Numbered from the stretch's first letter, positions 1-9,966 are shown. The stretch is DNA of 64,000 nucleotides from an uncultured Clostridia bacterium (GCA_947624725.1 CANQLP010000001.1:62001-126000), one strand, 5' to 3'. Program-made: numbers and translations. Notes: generated by a model from the sequence alone, not told the origin.

Positions 1-656
1 TGGGATTTATGGCAGGGGTTATTATTTACAAAAAGATAAATAAAAAAGATAAAATGAAGATAGAAAAAGATAAAAAAGAAATTTTGAATATGATATTCTA
101 TCCATCAATTTGCTTTTTTATAATTTCTGCAATGGCTTCCCCTTGGGATGTTTTAAGATATTTTGTACCTGTGTGTGGCTTGATTTTTGTAGTTATTATT
201 TATGAATTATATAGATTGCTAAAAACAGTATTTACTGAAAAGACAAGTGCTGTTATTATAATTATAGTTTTTGCAATGATATTTATTTCACCATTTGTAT
301 TAAAGCTAGAGCCAGAACTTCTTTACAGAGATAGAAAGGAACTAGTAGAAAGATTAGATAAAGACTTAAATTTACCAAGTATTTATTTATATAGTCAAGA
401 TGGTGGAAGATTTTTAGATGATATTTTGTTATTTACAAAACTAGATGAATCATATATTTCAAATGGAATAGAAATAAATAAAGAAAATATAGAAAAAATA
501 GTAGAGAATAAGGATATTTCAAAAGGAATAATTCTTTTTGTAAATCAGCCAGAAGGAAATGAGAACCTAGCTAAAAGTGTAAAAGACTATTTAAATTTTG
601 AAAACTTAGAACATTTAAAATGGCTAAGATCTTGTGATGTATATTATTTGCATTAA
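1..656 (+). CDS. Multi-pass membrane protein, C-terminal part
   Basis: The reading frame is open at the left edge, so this is the 3' end of a longer gene. About four hydrophobic segments (including those around IFYPSICFFIISAMA and AVIIIIVFAMIFISPFVL) are followed by a soluble tail of about 120 residues. The motif SPWDVLRYFVPVCGL after a hydrophobic helix resembles the last membrane helices of GT39/PMT-type glycosyltransferases, and the tail resembles the end of the GT39-like gene at 46703-48211. This is an inference from topology, not a firm family match. The stop lies 26 bases before mgtE, which has its own strong ribosome site. Confidence 0.55.
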   Translation, partial: GFMAGVIIYKKINKKDKMKIEKDKKEILNMIFYPSICFFIISAMASPWDVLRYFVPVCGLIFVVIIYELYRLLKTVFTEKTSAVIIIIVFAMIFISPFVLKLEPELLYRDRKELVERLDKDLNLPSIYLYSQDGGRFLDDILLFTKLDESYISNGIEINKENIEKIVENKDISKGIILFVNQPEGNENLAKSVKDYLNFENLEHLKWLRSCDVYYLH

Positions 657-681
657 TTTTTAAATAGGGAGGGGAAATTAA

Positions 682-2031
682 ATGGAATTAGACGAAACAA
701 TCGATAAAATAACAGATTTAATACAAAATAAGAAAATAAAAGAATTACGAGAAACCTTAAACGATATAAATAGCGCAGATTTCCCGAATATTTTAGATAG
801 TGTAGATGAAGATAAAATAATAATGGTTTATAGACTATTATCAAAAGAAAAAGCAGCCGAAGTTTTTGTAGAGTTAGACCATGAAGCACAACAAAATTTG
901 ATAAAGTATTTAACAGATACTGAAATAAAAAATGTAATGAATGAAATTTATATGGATGATGCAGCAGATTTAATTGAAGAGATGCCATCAAATGTAGTAA
1001 AGCGTATATTATCAAATACAGATCCATCAAACAGAAAAATAATAAATGAATTATTAAAATATCCAGAAGATACAGCAGGAACCATAATGACAACAGAGTT
1101 TATTGATTTAAAGGAAAATATGACTGTTGAGGATGCTTTTGCTTCAATAAAAAGAAGAGCATTAAAAAAGGAAACAGTATATAATTGTTATGTCTTATCA
1201 ATTGACAGAAAATTACTTGGAGTAATTGATATTAAAGATTTATTAATTGCAGAAAGAGACGAGCTCATAAAAAATATAATGGATACTAATGTTGTAAAAG
1301 TAAATACATTAGAAGACCAAGAGGAAGTTGCAAAGATGTTTGATAAATATTATTATATTGCACTTCCAGTTGTGGACCAAGAAAATAGACTAGTTGGAAT
1401 TATTACGATAGATGACGCAATTGATGTATTGCAAGAGGAGACTTTAGAAGACTTCGAAAAGATGGCTGCTATGACTCCAAATGATGGAGATTCCTATTTA
1501 AAAACTAGTGTTTTTAAGCATGCCAAAAATAGGATTTTATGGCTTCTAATACTTATGATTTCTGCAATACTTACAGGACAGGTTATAGAAAATTTTGAAG
1601 CTGCGATTTCGACACTTCCGCTTCTTGTTGCATTTATCCCAATGATTATGGATACTGGTGGAAATTGTGGAGCCCAAAGCTCAACACTTATAATAAGAGG
1701 ACTAGCGATGAATGAGATTAAGGCAAGAGATATTTTAAAGGTTATATGGAAGGAATTTAGAATAGGAATTTTAGTAGGAACTGTACTTTCAATTGCAAAT
1801 TCTATAAGAATTATGATTCAATACAATGATATGAAAATGGCGTTAACCGTTAGTGCAACTTTAATTTGCACAGTAATTATTTCAAAATTACTAGGCTGTA
1901 TACTTCCAATTGCTGCTAAAAAATTGAAGTTAGACCCTGCTATAATGGCTGCACCACTTATTACGACAATAGTAGATACATTGTCTGTACTTATATTTTT
2001 CAATATATCAACATTAATCTTTCAGCTATAA
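682..2031 (+). CDS. mgtE: Magnesium transporter MgtE
   Basis: MgtE is a Mg2+-gated channel of the inner membrane. The 449-residue protein has the full family layout: an N-terminal alpha-superhelical MgtE_N domain (about residues 20-125, with LLSKEKAAEVFVELD and DDAADLIEEMP), a tandem CBS pair (about 135-255, with VYNCYVLSIDRKLLGV and VVDQENRLVGIITIDDA), and five membrane helices. The pore signature is seen at PMIMDTGGNCGAQSST. Both cytosolic domains sense Mg2+ in the family. The start follows GGGAGGGG at a good distance. No Mg2+ riboswitch was seen upstream: only 25 bases separate it from the preceding gene. The frame is intact and contains no CGG codon. Confidence 0.95.
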   Translation: MELDETIDKITDLIQNKKIKELRETLNDINSADFPNILDSVDEDKIIMVYRLLSKEKAAEVFVELDHEAQQNLIKYLTDTEIKNVMNEIYMDDAADLIEEMPSNVVKRILSNTDPSNRKIINELLKYPEDTAGTIMTTEFIDLKENMTVEDAFASIKRRALKKETVYNCYVLSIDRKLLGVIDIKDLLIAERDELIKNIMDTNVVKVNTLEDQEEVAKMFDKYYYIALPVVDQENRLVGIITIDDAIDVLQEETLEDFEKMAAMTPNDGDSYLKTSVFKHAKNRILWLLILMISAILTGQVIENFEAAISTLPLLVAFIPMIMDTGGNCGAQSSTLIIRGLAMNEIKARDILKVIWKEFRIGILVGTVLSIANSIRIMIQYNDMKMALTVSATLICTVIISKLLGCILPIAAKKLKLDPAIMAAPLITTIVDTLSVLIFFNISTLIFQL

Positions 2032-2099
2032 TGCTAGAGTTTGCATTTGACATAGTTTAATAATTGATGTAATATTATAAAAGAATGGGAGGAATTAAT

Positions 2100-2306
2100 A
2101 TGAAGGAAACAATTATAAAAGTTAGAGGAATGGTATGTAACGGATGTGAAAATAGAATCCAAAATGCTCTAAAAACTATATCTGGAGTTGAAAAAGTTGT
2201 TGCAGACCATAACAAAGGAACAGTTAAAGTTACTGCAAAGGATTTTGTAGCACTTAAAGATATGGAAGAAAAGATAGAAGATATAGGCTTTAATGTAGAT
2301 GATTAA
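2100..2306 (+). CDS. copZ: CopZ-like heavy-metal-associated domain protein
   Basis: This 68-residue protein is a single ferredoxin-like HMA domain. The metal-binding motif GMVCNGCEN gives the two cysteines (CxxC) that bind Cu(I) in CopZ chaperones. It would hand copper to the P-type ATPase encoded immediately downstream. The start is ATG at 2100 rather than the upstream in-frame ATG at 2085, because GGGAGG sits at the correct distance from 2100. The natural AAC GGA codon pair inside the metal-binding motif shows that the string CGGA is harmless when out of frame. The next gene follows after 22 bases, indicating an operon. Confidence 0.85.
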   Translation: MKETIIKVRGMVCNGCENRIQNALKTISGVEKVVADHNKGTVKVTAKDFVALKDMEEKIEDIGFNVDD

Positions 2307-2328
2307 TATAATTTAAGGAGGATAGGCT

Positions 2329-4544
2329 TTGAAGAAAATAATTTTATCTATTGATGGAATGACTTGTTCTGCATGCTCAAATGGATTGGAAAAATACTTA
2401 AATAAGCAAGAACGGAATAACAAGTGCAAGCGTCAATTTGGTAATGGCAAATGCAACCATAGAATATGATGAAAATAAATTGAAAAGAGAAGACTTAGAT
2501 GAGTTTGTAAGACAAGCTGGTTTTAAGTCTTTAGGCGAATTTAAAGAAATCAAACTAGAAAAAAAGGGAAAGAAGGAAAAATTTCTATTTGCTATATTTA
2601 CTGTTCTTGCTATCCTTTTAATGTATATTTCGATGGGGCATATGGTAAATTTACCAACTTTGGAAATAATAAATCCTCATACGCATGCTATAAATTATGC
2701 AGCAATATTACTTATATTAACAATAGCATTTATTGTTTATGGATTTGATATTTTAAGAAATGGCTATAAAAATTTAATTCATAGAACACCTAATATGGAC
2801 ACATTAGTAGGAATTGGCGTACTTAGTAGCTTTTTATATAGTTTATATGGAATGTATATGATTATAAAAGGAAATCATAGCTACACAATGAATTTATACT
2901 TTGAATCAGCAGCTATTGTTATCTATTTTATAAAACTCGGAAGATATATAGATGGAATCAGCAAAGACAAGACAAAAGAGGCTATTAGTAAATTAGTTGA
3001 GATAACTCCAGATATGGCAGTTATAAAGAGAAATGGTGAAGAAGTAGAAGTTACATTAGATGAGATACAAAAGGGAGATATAGTTATTGCAAGACCTGGT
3101 GAAAAGATTGCAGTAGACCGGAGAAATAGTTTTTGGAAAATCACATTTAGATGAATCGTTTATAACGGGTGAAAGTAAACCAGTATCAAAAGAAATCGGT
3201 AGTAAAGTAATTGCTGGAAGCATGAATTATGATGGATATATAGAATATAAAGCAGAAAGAATAGGAAGAGAATCTACAATATCAGAAATTGTAAGATTAG
3301 TTGTAGAAGCAAGCAATACTAAAGCACCTATCAGTAAGCTTGCAGATAAAGTATCAGGATATTTTGTACCAGCAGTAATTATCATTGCAATTATTACATT
3401 TATTGCATATTTACTTTTAGGAAATCCTTTTAATGTAGCACTTGTAACATTTGTTACAATACTAGTTGTTGCGTGTCCTTGTAGCTTGGGACTTGCAACT
3501 CCACTTGCAATTGTTGTAAGCGAAGGATTATGTGCTAGCAATAATATTTTAGTAAAGAAAAGTGAAATATTAGAAAATGCACAAAAGGTAAATGCAATAG
3601 TGTTTGATAAAACAGGTACATTAACATATGGAAAATTAAAAATTGCTAAAATAATAAATTATAGTGAAATAGAGGAGAAGAAGCTATTAGAATTAGCAGG
3701 TAGTATCGAAAGCAAATCTACACACCCAATCGGAAAAGCATTTACAGATTACATGGAAGAAAATAAGTTAGAGATGCTTAATGTAGAGGACTTTGAAAAT
3801 ATTGCAGGATTTGGTATTAAAGCAAAGATAGAAAATGAAGAATTTATTATAGGAAATGCAAAAATACTTGAAAAATATGGAATAGAAAACAATCATTTAG
3901 AAGATGAAAAAAATCTTGCAGAAAACGGAAATAGCATCATATATGTCGTAAAGGCAAATAAAGTGCTAGCACTTATAGGAGTAAATGATATTGTAAGAGA
4001 AAATGCAAAAGATGTGATTGATACTTTAAATAACAACAATATTGAAACAATCATGCTTACAGGAGACAATAAAGAAACAGCAGAGAAAATTGCAAAAGAA
4101 CTTGGAATTACAAAAGTTATTGCTAATGTTTTGCCATCTGAAAAAGCAAATACTATTAAAAGCTTAAAAAGCGAAGGAAAATTTGTTATGATGTGTGGAG
4201 ATGGTATAAATGATAGCCCTGCACTTGCAAGTGCAGATATAGGAGTTAGTGTAAATTCAGGAACAGATATTGCAATGGATTCATCAGAAGTAATACTTAC
4301 AAGAAATAATTTAGGAAGTATAGTTAATCTAATAAATATTAGCAAAAAGACAATGAGAAATATTAAACAAAATTTATTTTGGGCATTTTTCTATAATGCT
4401 TTGATGATACCGATTGCAATTGGTATTTTAAAACCTATTAATATATCTATAAATCCTATGATTGCAAGCATTGCAATGGTAATTAGTAGTATTACAGTAA
4501 TTTTAAATGCATCCAGATTAAGAAACATTAAAATAAATAATTAA
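2329..4544 (+). CDS. copA: Copper-translocating P1B-type ATPase, two CGG +1 sites
   Basis: This membrane pump uses ATP to export Cu(I). Motifs in order are: N-terminal HMA domain (DGMTCSACSN), the actuator-domain TGE loop (FITGES), the ion-channel CPC (VVACPCSLG), the phosphorylation site DKTGTLTYG, the nucleotide-binding HP (STHPIG) and the hinge GDGINDSPA. The start is TTG at 2329 after AAGGAGG. The gene is open only if an extra C is skipped at 2413 (GAA-C-GGA) and again at 3119 (GAC-C-GGA). At both points the zero frame reads CGG and the corrected residue is Gly, in the family-typical 'VDGE' context at the second. The corrected protein is 737 residues, a normal CopA length. It lies downstream of copZ in a copper operon. 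Confidence 0.9.
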
Positions 4545-4564
4545 TAAAAAAGATAATAAAATAA

Positions 4565-4593
4565 TTGATAAAAAAAATAATCTATGATATAAT
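4565..4593 (+). promoter_or_regulatory. Sigma-A-type promoter
   Basis: TTGATA at 4565 and TATAAT at 4588 are separated by 17 bases. They lie just upstream of the gene starting at 4627, which has an AGGAGGG ribosome site. Confidence 0.75.
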
Positions 4594-4626
4594 GCAAAAA
4601 AAGGAGAAAAATAGGAGGGATGTACC

Positions 4627-5172
4627 ATGAAAAAGGCTGTATTAATAATAATTGTAATTCTAGTAATTGTAGGGGTATGTTTTGGAGCCGTAACTTTGTT
4701 TAAAAAAGATGACGGTGGAAATCAAGTAACTGGAGGAAAATATGGAACAGTAGAAAAAGAAACTGTTGATACTTTAGTTGCAAAATTTAATAAAAAGATA
4801 ATGGATACTGGTTCATCAAATTATGCTTCAAATGATACTTTATCTATTAAAGATCATAATTATTGGTATACTATGTTAGATGGAGTTCATCTAATAGTTG
4901 TTCCAGTGGAAGTAAAAAACGATGAAATGTTAGAAGTAGTTGATAGTATGACTATCCAAGTAGAAAAATCAAGTAGTTATCAAAGTCAGGTAAATACATA
5001 CCTTAAATATTTGATAAAGGCAAATAATGAAGAAATTACTGATGAGGAAATAGAAAATCTAATAAATGACTCAAAATCAGGACAATCTGCTAATTGTGGA
5101 AAAGGAATATCTGTAAAATATGCAGAAGATGACAGTAAATATGAATATCAAGTACTTAGAATTTATAAATAA
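4627..5172 (+). CDS. Single-pass membrane-anchored protein of unknown function
   Basis: I do not recognise this 181-residue protein. It begins with a short cytosolic MKK, then a clear hydrophobic helix (AVLIIIVILVIVGVCFGAV, residues 4-22), then a hydrophilic extracellular domain with no obvious repeats. A single cysteine follows near the C-terminus (SANCGKG). The N-terminus could be a signal anchor; no lipobox fits well. The domain holds alternating hydrophobic stretches (VHLIVVPVEV, YEYQVLRIY) that suggest a small beta-rich fold. It has its own consensus promoter and is closed by a strong hairpin, so it looks monocistronic. Confidence 0.7.
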   Translation: MKKAVLIIIVILVIVGVCFGAVTLFKKDDGGNQVTGGKYGTVEKETVDTLVAKFNKKIMDTGSSNYASNDTLSIKDHNYWYTMLDGVHLIVVPVEVKNDEMLEVVDSMTIQVEKSSSYQSQVNTYLKYLIKANNEEITDEEIENLINDSKSGQSANCGKGISVKYAEDDSKYEYQVLRIYK

Positions 5173-5191
5173 GTTTTAAGAGATACAAAAT

Positions 5192-5234
5192 ATTAAAAGC
5201 AAGTGATTATAATATTAAATTACTTGCTTTTAAT
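5192..5234. terminator. Transcription terminator hairpin
   Basis: A perfect 13-bp inverted repeat (ATTAAAAGCAAGT and its complement) lies 20 bases after the stop at 5172. The flanking A/T bases could serve as the tail on either strand. Confidence 0.75.
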
Positions 5235-5305
5235 GTATAAGCTTAGAAATTATAAATAGTGAAGAAGAATATGTACAAAAAAATAGAAGGGTAAATGTAC
5301 AAAAA

Positions 5306-6442
5306 ATGGAGAAACTTATAGATAAAAATAAGAAAATTCTTATATTGTCTTGTGGAACAGGAGGAGGTCATAATTCAGCAGCAAGGGCAATACAAGAAAA
5401 GCTATTAGAAAAGGAAATAAAGGCAGATTTTTACGAATATTTAGATATAATAAATCCAAAAGTTGGAAAAGAAATAAATAAGTTATATTTAAAATCTACA
5501 GTAGGTACAGGAAAAATTTTTAAAAGCGTATATAAATTAGGAAGAATGTATGAAAAAACGAAACTAAAATCGCCTGTATATGTATTAAATAGTTTGTGCA
5601 AAGAACCATTATATCAATTTATTAAAGACAATGGGTATGATTATATAGTAACAACTCATTTATTTGCTGCTCATGCGTTAACAGAAATAAAGAAAGAGCA
5701 TGATATAAAATTTATGGAGATTGCAACAGACTATGTTTGTGTGCCATTTTGGCAAGAAACAAATCCTGATTATCTTATTATACCAAATGAAGATTTAAAA
5801 GAAAACTTTATAGAAAAAGGTATTCCAGCAGAAAAGCTTTTGCCAATTGGGATTCCTGTGTATAATCAGTATACAAAAACATATGATAAGGAAGAATGTA
5901 AAAAAGAATTAAAATTAAATAAAAAGAAAAAATATGTATTAATACTAAATGGAAGCATGGGATTCGGAAAAGTATTAGAAGTTGTGAAAAATCTATTATC
6001 AGAAGTTCAAGGAATTAATTTAATAGTTTCTTGTGGCACAAATCAGAAGTTAAAAGAGACATTGGATAAAAAGTATGCAAATGAGGATAGAGTTATACCT
6101 CTTGAATATACAAAAGAACTTTCAAAATATATTGCAAGTTCTGAAATAGTTCTTACAAAACCAGGAGGCTTGACTAGTACAGAAGTCGCAACTATGCGAA
6201 AACCATTTATACACATAATGCCAATACCTGGTTGTGAAAATTATAATGCAAACTTTTTTAGTGATAGAAAAATGTCAATTCAATGTAAAAATGTAAAAGA
6301 AATAGTAGAACAGACTAAAATGTTACTTTCAAATAAAAAATTACAAAAAGAAATGATAGAAAATCAAAGAAAATATATTGACATAGATGCCTGCGATAAA
6401 ATATGTAAGATGATAATTGATGATTTAGAAGGAAATATATAA
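5306..6442 (+). CDS. Processive diacylglycerol glycosyltransferase (UgtP/MGDG synthase family)
   Basis: Members of this GT28 family transfer a sugar from a UDP- donor to diacylglycerol, making glycolipids and lipoteichoic acid anchors. The N-terminal MGDG_synth domain carries the signature ILSCGTGGGHNSAARAI. Further on is TTHLFAAHAL, and the C-terminal nucleotide-sugar site shows LTKPGGLTSTEVA. The length of 378 residues is normal. The start ATG at 5306 has only a distant GAAGGG, so initiation could be weak. Two bases after the stop comes an acyltransferase, then a PAP2 phosphatase, which together suggest a membrane-lipid operon. Confidence 0.85.
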   Translation: MEKLIDKNKKILILSCGTGGGHNSAARAIQEKLLEKEIKADFYEYLDIINPKVGKEINKLYLKSTVGTGKIFKSVYKLGRMYEKTKLKSPVYVLNSLCKEPLYQFIKDNGYDYIVTTHLFAAHALTEIKKEHDIKFMEIATDYVCVPFWQETNPDYLIIPNEDLKENFIEKGIPAEKLLPIGIPVYNQYTKTYDKEECKKELKLNKKKKYVLILNGSMGFGKVLEVVKNLLSEVQGINLIVSCGTNQKLKETLDKKYANEDRVIPLEYTKELSKYIASSEIVLTKPGGLTSTEVATMRKPFIHIMPIPGCENYNANFFSDRKMSIQCKNVKEIVEQTKMLLSNKKLQKEMIENQRKYIDIDACDKICKMIIDDLEGNI

Positions 6443-6444
6443 AA

Positions 6445-7167
6445 GTGGAAGTATTAGAGAAAGAGATAGAAGATAAAGAATATGAAGATGTATTTGACAA
6501 ATACAGAACAAAGGAATTTAACATCACAAATAATTATGAGTATGTTAAGCAAGGACCTCTGTTTAACATATTCTCTAACATCTTATATTATCTAATAGCC
6601 TTTCCTATTTTAAAAATTATAACAAAAGTGGTATATGATTTAAAGATAGAAGGAAAGGAAAATATTAGAAATGTAAGAGGAGGAGTAGTTACTGTATCAA
6701 ATCATGTCTTAGTATTAGACTGTGCAATGGTAGGACTAGCATGTGGAAGGAAAAGAATATATTATACAGCTTTAGAAAGCCATTTTAAAATACCATTTAT
6801 AAGAAAGCTAATCAAATTATTAAGAGCAATTCCAATACCAACTGATAAGAAATATAAAGCACATTTTATTAAAAGTTTAGAAGAGTTATTAGAAAATAAC
6901 TGCGCAGTACATTTTTATCCAGAAGCAAGTTTGATACCATATTGTAACAGTATTAGAAAATTCAAAAATGGAGCATTTAATATTGCAATAAATGCAAAAG
7001 TACCAATTGTACCAATGGTGTTTACATTTAGAGAACCAAAGGGAATTAGAAAATTATTTAAAAAGAAGAAGGATGTTACTTTAAAAATATTAGAACCTAT
7101 AGAAAGTATGGGAAGCATAGAAGCTTTAAAAAATATTACATATGAAAAAATGAGTTCATCTCTTTAA
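6445..7167 (+). CDS. PlsC-family 1-acylglycerol-3-phosphate acyltransferase-like protein
   Basis: This is a lysophospholipid acyltransferase of 240 residues, starting with GTG two bases after the preceding stop. The catalytic motif NHxxxxD is seen as NHVLVLD, the substrate-binding motif as FYPEAS (in place of the usual FPEGT), and motif IV as VPIVPMV. The N-terminal extension of about 55 residues before the first hydrophobic stretch is longer than in classic PlsC. The substrate is not evident from the sequence. It is translationally coupled between the glycolipid synthase and a PAP2 phosphatase, consistent with glycerolipid metabolism. Confidence 0.82.
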   Translation: MEVLEKEIEDKEYEDVFDKYRTKEFNITNNYEYVKQGPLFNIFSNILYYLIAFPILKIITKVVYDLKIEGKENIRNVRGGVVTVSNHVLVLDCAMVGLACGRKRIYYTALESHFKIPFIRKLIKLLRAIPIPTDKKYKAHFIKSLEELLENNCAVHFYPEASLIPYCNSIRKFKNGAFNIAINAKVPIVPMVFTFREPKGIRKLFKKKKDVTLKILEPIESMGSIEALKNITYEKMSSSL

Positions 7168-7189
7168 AATGAACAAAATAGGAGTTATG

Positions 7190-7732
7190 ATGGAATTTCA
7201 AATTTTATATATTATAAATGAATTACATAATATTGCGTTAGATAAATTAATGGTCGTAATGACTACACTTGGAAATGGTGGAATGTTATGGATTGCGATT
7301 GCTGTAATATTACTACTTAATCAAAAAACAAGGAAATGTGGGATACTTATGCTAGTATCAATGGCGATAGGTTATCTTGTAGGTAATATTATAATGAAAA
7401 ACTTAATACAAAGGGCAAGACCTTGCTGGCTAGATAATAGTATAACACTATTAATTCAAAATCCAGCAGATTATTCATTCCCATCAGGACATACTCTTGC
7501 ATCATTTGAAGCAGCATTTACAATATTTTTATTCAATAAAAAATGGGGAAGTCTTGCATTAATTGTTGCAGCATTAATCGGTTTTTCAAGGATTTATTTG
7601 TTTGTACATTTTCCAAGTGATGTGCTTTTCGGAATGATACTTGGAATTGCAATTGCAACAGCTTCTTACTTTATACAAAGAACCATAGAAAATAAAAGTA
7701 AATTAAAAAATGAAACTCCTTTCGCAGAATGA
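7190..7732 (+). CDS. PAP2-family membrane phosphatase
   Basis: This integral membrane lipid phosphatase belongs to the undecaprenyl-diphosphate or phosphatidic acid phosphatase type. All three PAP2 motifs are present: KNLIQRARP, the catalytic PSGH (YSFPSGHTLA) and SRIYLFVHFPSD. Five to six hydrophobic helices surround them. I prefer the start at 7190 (or 7187) because AGGAG at 7180 fits it; an upstream ATG at 7169 lacks a ribosome site. It is third in the lipid operon. The stop codon lies within the first arm of the terminator. Confidence 0.87.
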   Translation: MEFQILYIINELHNIALDKLMVVMTTLGNGGMLWIAIAVILLLNQKTRKCGILMLVSMAIGYLVGNIIMKNLIQRARPCWLDNSITLLIQNPADYSFPSGHTLASFEAAFTIFLFNKKWGSLALIVAALIGFSRIYLFVHFPSDVLFGMILGIAIATASYFIQRTIENKSKLKNETPFAE

Positions 7733-7748
7733 AAGGAGTTTTAAATTT
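7713..7748 (+). terminator. Rho-independent terminator of the lipid operon
   Basis: AAACTCCTTT pairs with AAAGGAGTTT and is followed by a T-rich tail. The left arm overlaps the last codons of the PAP2 gene. Confidence 0.8.
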
Positions 7749-7751
7749 TTC

Positions 7752-7780
7752 TTGCAAACTTAGAAAAATCATAGTATAAT
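7752..7780 (+). promoter_or_regulatory. Sigma-A-type promoter
   Basis: TTGCAA and TATAAT are spaced by 17 bases and lie directly downstream of the preceding terminator. They would drive the gene starting at 7876, leaving a leader of roughly 90 bases. Confidence 0.65.
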
Positions 7781-7875
7781 AATGACATTAGAATTTATTA
7801 ATTTTTTCATGTATATTTCTATACAAAAAATTCCATTTTTATTAAATAACATAAAAAAGAAAGGAGAAGTTTATA

Positions 7876-8740
7876 TTGGAATTAGAATTAAATACTAAAC
7901 TAGAGGAAAATACTCTTTCAAATGAGAGTATTATTAGCGAATTTACTAAAGAATTATCAAAATCACTTGAAATCAAGGATATATTTATTTATAAGGAACC
8001 TATTGACACAGGAAAATTTACAGATGAAAATCTCCTTAAAATTGATGAGGAATATAAGAGAAAAATAAAAGAATTTTTAAATAATCAAGAATTAAGAAAC
8101 GACAAGATTTACGAAGTAATAAAACTTGATAAAAGCTATAATGTAGTAAGAGAATATAATGCTAAAACAGATAAAATAGTAGATTTGCAAGTATCAAGTG
8201 ATGAGCTTCCAAAAGACTGTAAAACAGGAATGCTTATGCAAAAAGAAAATAATAAATATGTGATTGACAAAGAGATGACACAAGAGATGTATTATAAAAT
8301 GAAAGAGTATGAAACAGAGTTACTTAATGAACAGCAAAAATACTTGAAAAAAATGAGAAAAAATGGCGAATTATATTATGTAAAAAATGTGGAACGGAGA
8401 TTGTAAGTCATGGAAAACAGAACTTAGCAATAATGGAGAGATTTTTCAGGAAATAGATATTCCACATGATGTATATCATATGATAGGACCAGGTTCTGTT
8501 TTAAAGTATGATAAGGGAGAATACTCTGTTGTAACAGGAGAAAGCATTTTTGATTTATATAAAACTTTGCCGATGGATTCTCAGTATTGTAAAAAAGAAG
8601 ATGTATATTATACTCCTAAAGGAAAATTAACTAAAAATCAGTTAGATGTATTAAATGGAAAAGATACAGAAACTACAAAAGAAGAAGGTTTTTTTAAAAA
8701 AATTTATAATAAATTAAAAGAATTTATGAAAAAATATTGA
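7876..8740 (+). CDS. Unknown hydrophilic protein, one CGG +1 site
   Basis: I do not recognise the family. TTG at 7876 follows AAAGGAGA. The first segment ends with a stop six bases beyond an extra C at 8395 (GAA-C-GGA). Skipping it continues the frame for 114 more codons, giving 287 residues. The protein is charged, without membrane segments or a signal peptide, and its N-terminal half is largely helical (EMYYKMKEYETELLNEQQKYLKK). The C-terminal part reads like a compact domain (PHDVYHMIGPGSVLKYDKG) plus a lysine-rich tail. Its stop codon overlaps the -35 box of the next gene. Confidence 0.65.
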
Positions 8741-8784
8741 CATTGTGTCAGAACTGGTATATTATGATACTGACAAAGTGTCAG
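8737..8784 (+). promoter_or_regulatory. Promoter with two TetR-type operators
   Basis: TTGACA at 8737 and TATTAT at 8760 have a 17-base spacer. Two palindromes of the form TGACA-N3-TGTCA overlap this region: one at 8738-8750 covering the -35 box, and a 15-base perfect version CTGACAAAGTGTCAG at 8770-8784 just after the -10 box. They lie 16 bases upstream of a TetR-family gene, so autoregulation of the regulator and its cassette is the natural reading. Confidence 0.8.
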
Positions 8785-8799
8785 AGAAAGGGAATAAAA

Positions 8800-9408
8800 A
8801 TGGAAATTAAATCAGCAGATGAAAGAAAAGAAGAAATTATAAATGCTTGCGAAGAATTATATAAGATAAAAAGTTTTAAAGAAATAACGCTAAGAGATAT
8901 AAGTGAAAAAACTACATTTTCAAGACCTTCTATATATAATTATTTTCAAACAAAAGAAGAAATATTTTTAGCACTTTTAAAAAGAGAATATGAAATATGG
9001 TTAAAAGATTTAGAACATATATATATTAAAAATGACAAATTAGAAAAACAAGAATTTGCAAAGCAAATTGCAGAAAGCATTGAAAAAAGAGAACAGTTAT
9101 TAAAATTACTCTCAATGAACTTATACGATATGGAAGCAAATAGTCGTATGGAGCAGTTAGTAGATTTTAAGAAAAGTTACGGAGAATCATTAAAATCAAT
9201 AAAGAAACTTTTAGATAAATTTTTTAAGAATATGAAAGATGAAGAAAAAGAAAAATTTATCTTTTCATTTTTCCCATTAATGTATGGAATATATCCATAT
9301 ACTTGTGTGACTAGCAAACAAAAAGAAGCTATGAAAAATGCAGAAGTTCCATTTAAGTTTTTTTCAATATATGAGATGGTTTATGAAAGTATAATAAAAT
9401 TATTATAG
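8800..9408 (+). CDS. TetR/AcrR-family transcriptional regulator
   Basis: The N-terminal helix-turn-helix is clear: EIINACEELYKIKSFKEITL, then DISEKTTFSRPSIYNYFQTKEEIF, the standard TetR recognition region. The rest is an all-helical ligand-binding domain with no strong family signature. I place the start at ATG 8800 after AAAGGGA; an upstream ATG at 8737 would overlap the promoter. It precedes a cassette of flavodoxins, a nitroreductase and quinone-related enzymes, and two matched palindromes sit in its promoter. It probably senses an electrophile or redox-active compound; that last step is inference. Confidence 0.9.
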   Translation: MEIKSADERKEEIINACEELYKIKSFKEITLRDISEKTTFSRPSIYNYFQTKEEIFLALLKREYEIWLKDLEHIYIKNDKLEKQEFAKQIAESIEKREQLLKLLSMNLYDMEANSRMEQLVDFKKSYGESLKSIKKLLDKFFKNMKDEEKEKFIFSFFPLMYGIYPYTCVTSKQKEAMKNAEVPFKFFSIYEMVYESIIKLL

Positions 9409-9483
9409 ATTAAAGCAAAGGAGGGATATTATTATCAAGAAACCTATTATTAGGAAAAAATATTTAAGAAAGAAGGGAGTTTT

Positions 9484-9966
9484 ATGAGCAGAGTATTAGT
9501 AACTTATTTTTCAGCAAGTGGTATAACAAGAAGTGTTGCACAAAATATTGCAGATAGTATAGGAGCAGATTTATTTGAAATTAGAGCAAAAGTGCCTTAT
9601 ACATCAGCTGACTTAAATTGGATGGATAAACAAAGTAGATCAAGTATAGAAATGAATGATAAATCATCAAGTCCAGAAATTATAGAAACAATAAGTAAAT
9701 TAGATGATTATGATACTATTTTAATTGGATTTCCAGTATGGTGGTATACAGCTCCTACTATTATCAATACCTTTATTGAAAGTTTAGATTTTTCAGGTAA
9801 AATTCTAATTCCATTTTGCACATCAGGTGGAACTGGAATAAGTGGATGTGAAAAAGATTTAAGAAATGAATATCCTGAGTATAATTGGAAAGAAGGAAAA
9901 AGATTTACAGGCAATGAATCAAAAGAATCTATTAAAGATTGGATAGGAGATCTAAATGAAAACTAA
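9484..9966 (+). CDS. Flavodoxin-like protein
   Basis: This is a soluble FMN-binding electron carrier of the flavodoxin_4 type. The N-terminal phosphate loop is TYFSASGITRSVA, and the flavin-contact loops are GFPVWWYTAP and PFCTSGGTGISG. The length of 160 residues is normal for this family, which is common next to TetR and nitroreductase genes in Clostridia. It starts after AAGGGAG. It overlaps the next gene by 11 bases, so the two are translationally coupled. The neighbour is a membrane-tethered paralogue. Confidence 0.88.
   Translation: MSRVLVTYFSASGITRSVAQNIADSIGADLFEIRAKVPYTSADLNWMDKQSRSSIEMNDKSSSPEIIETISKLDDYDTILIGFPVWWYTAPTIINTFIESLDFSGKILIPFCTSGGTGISGCEKDLRNEYPEYNWKEGKRFTGNESKESIKDWIGDLNEN

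Noticed and set aside
657..681. Mg2+ riboswitch before mgtE
   Set aside because: Only 25 bases separate mgtE from the preceding gene, too short for an M-box.
653..1093. Minus-strand ORF opposite mgtE
   Set aside because: It is a Leu-rich shadow of the mgtE coding strand with no ribosome site. The same applies to other antisense ORFs such as 3893-4345, 23937-24428, 37074-37739 and 50839-51540.
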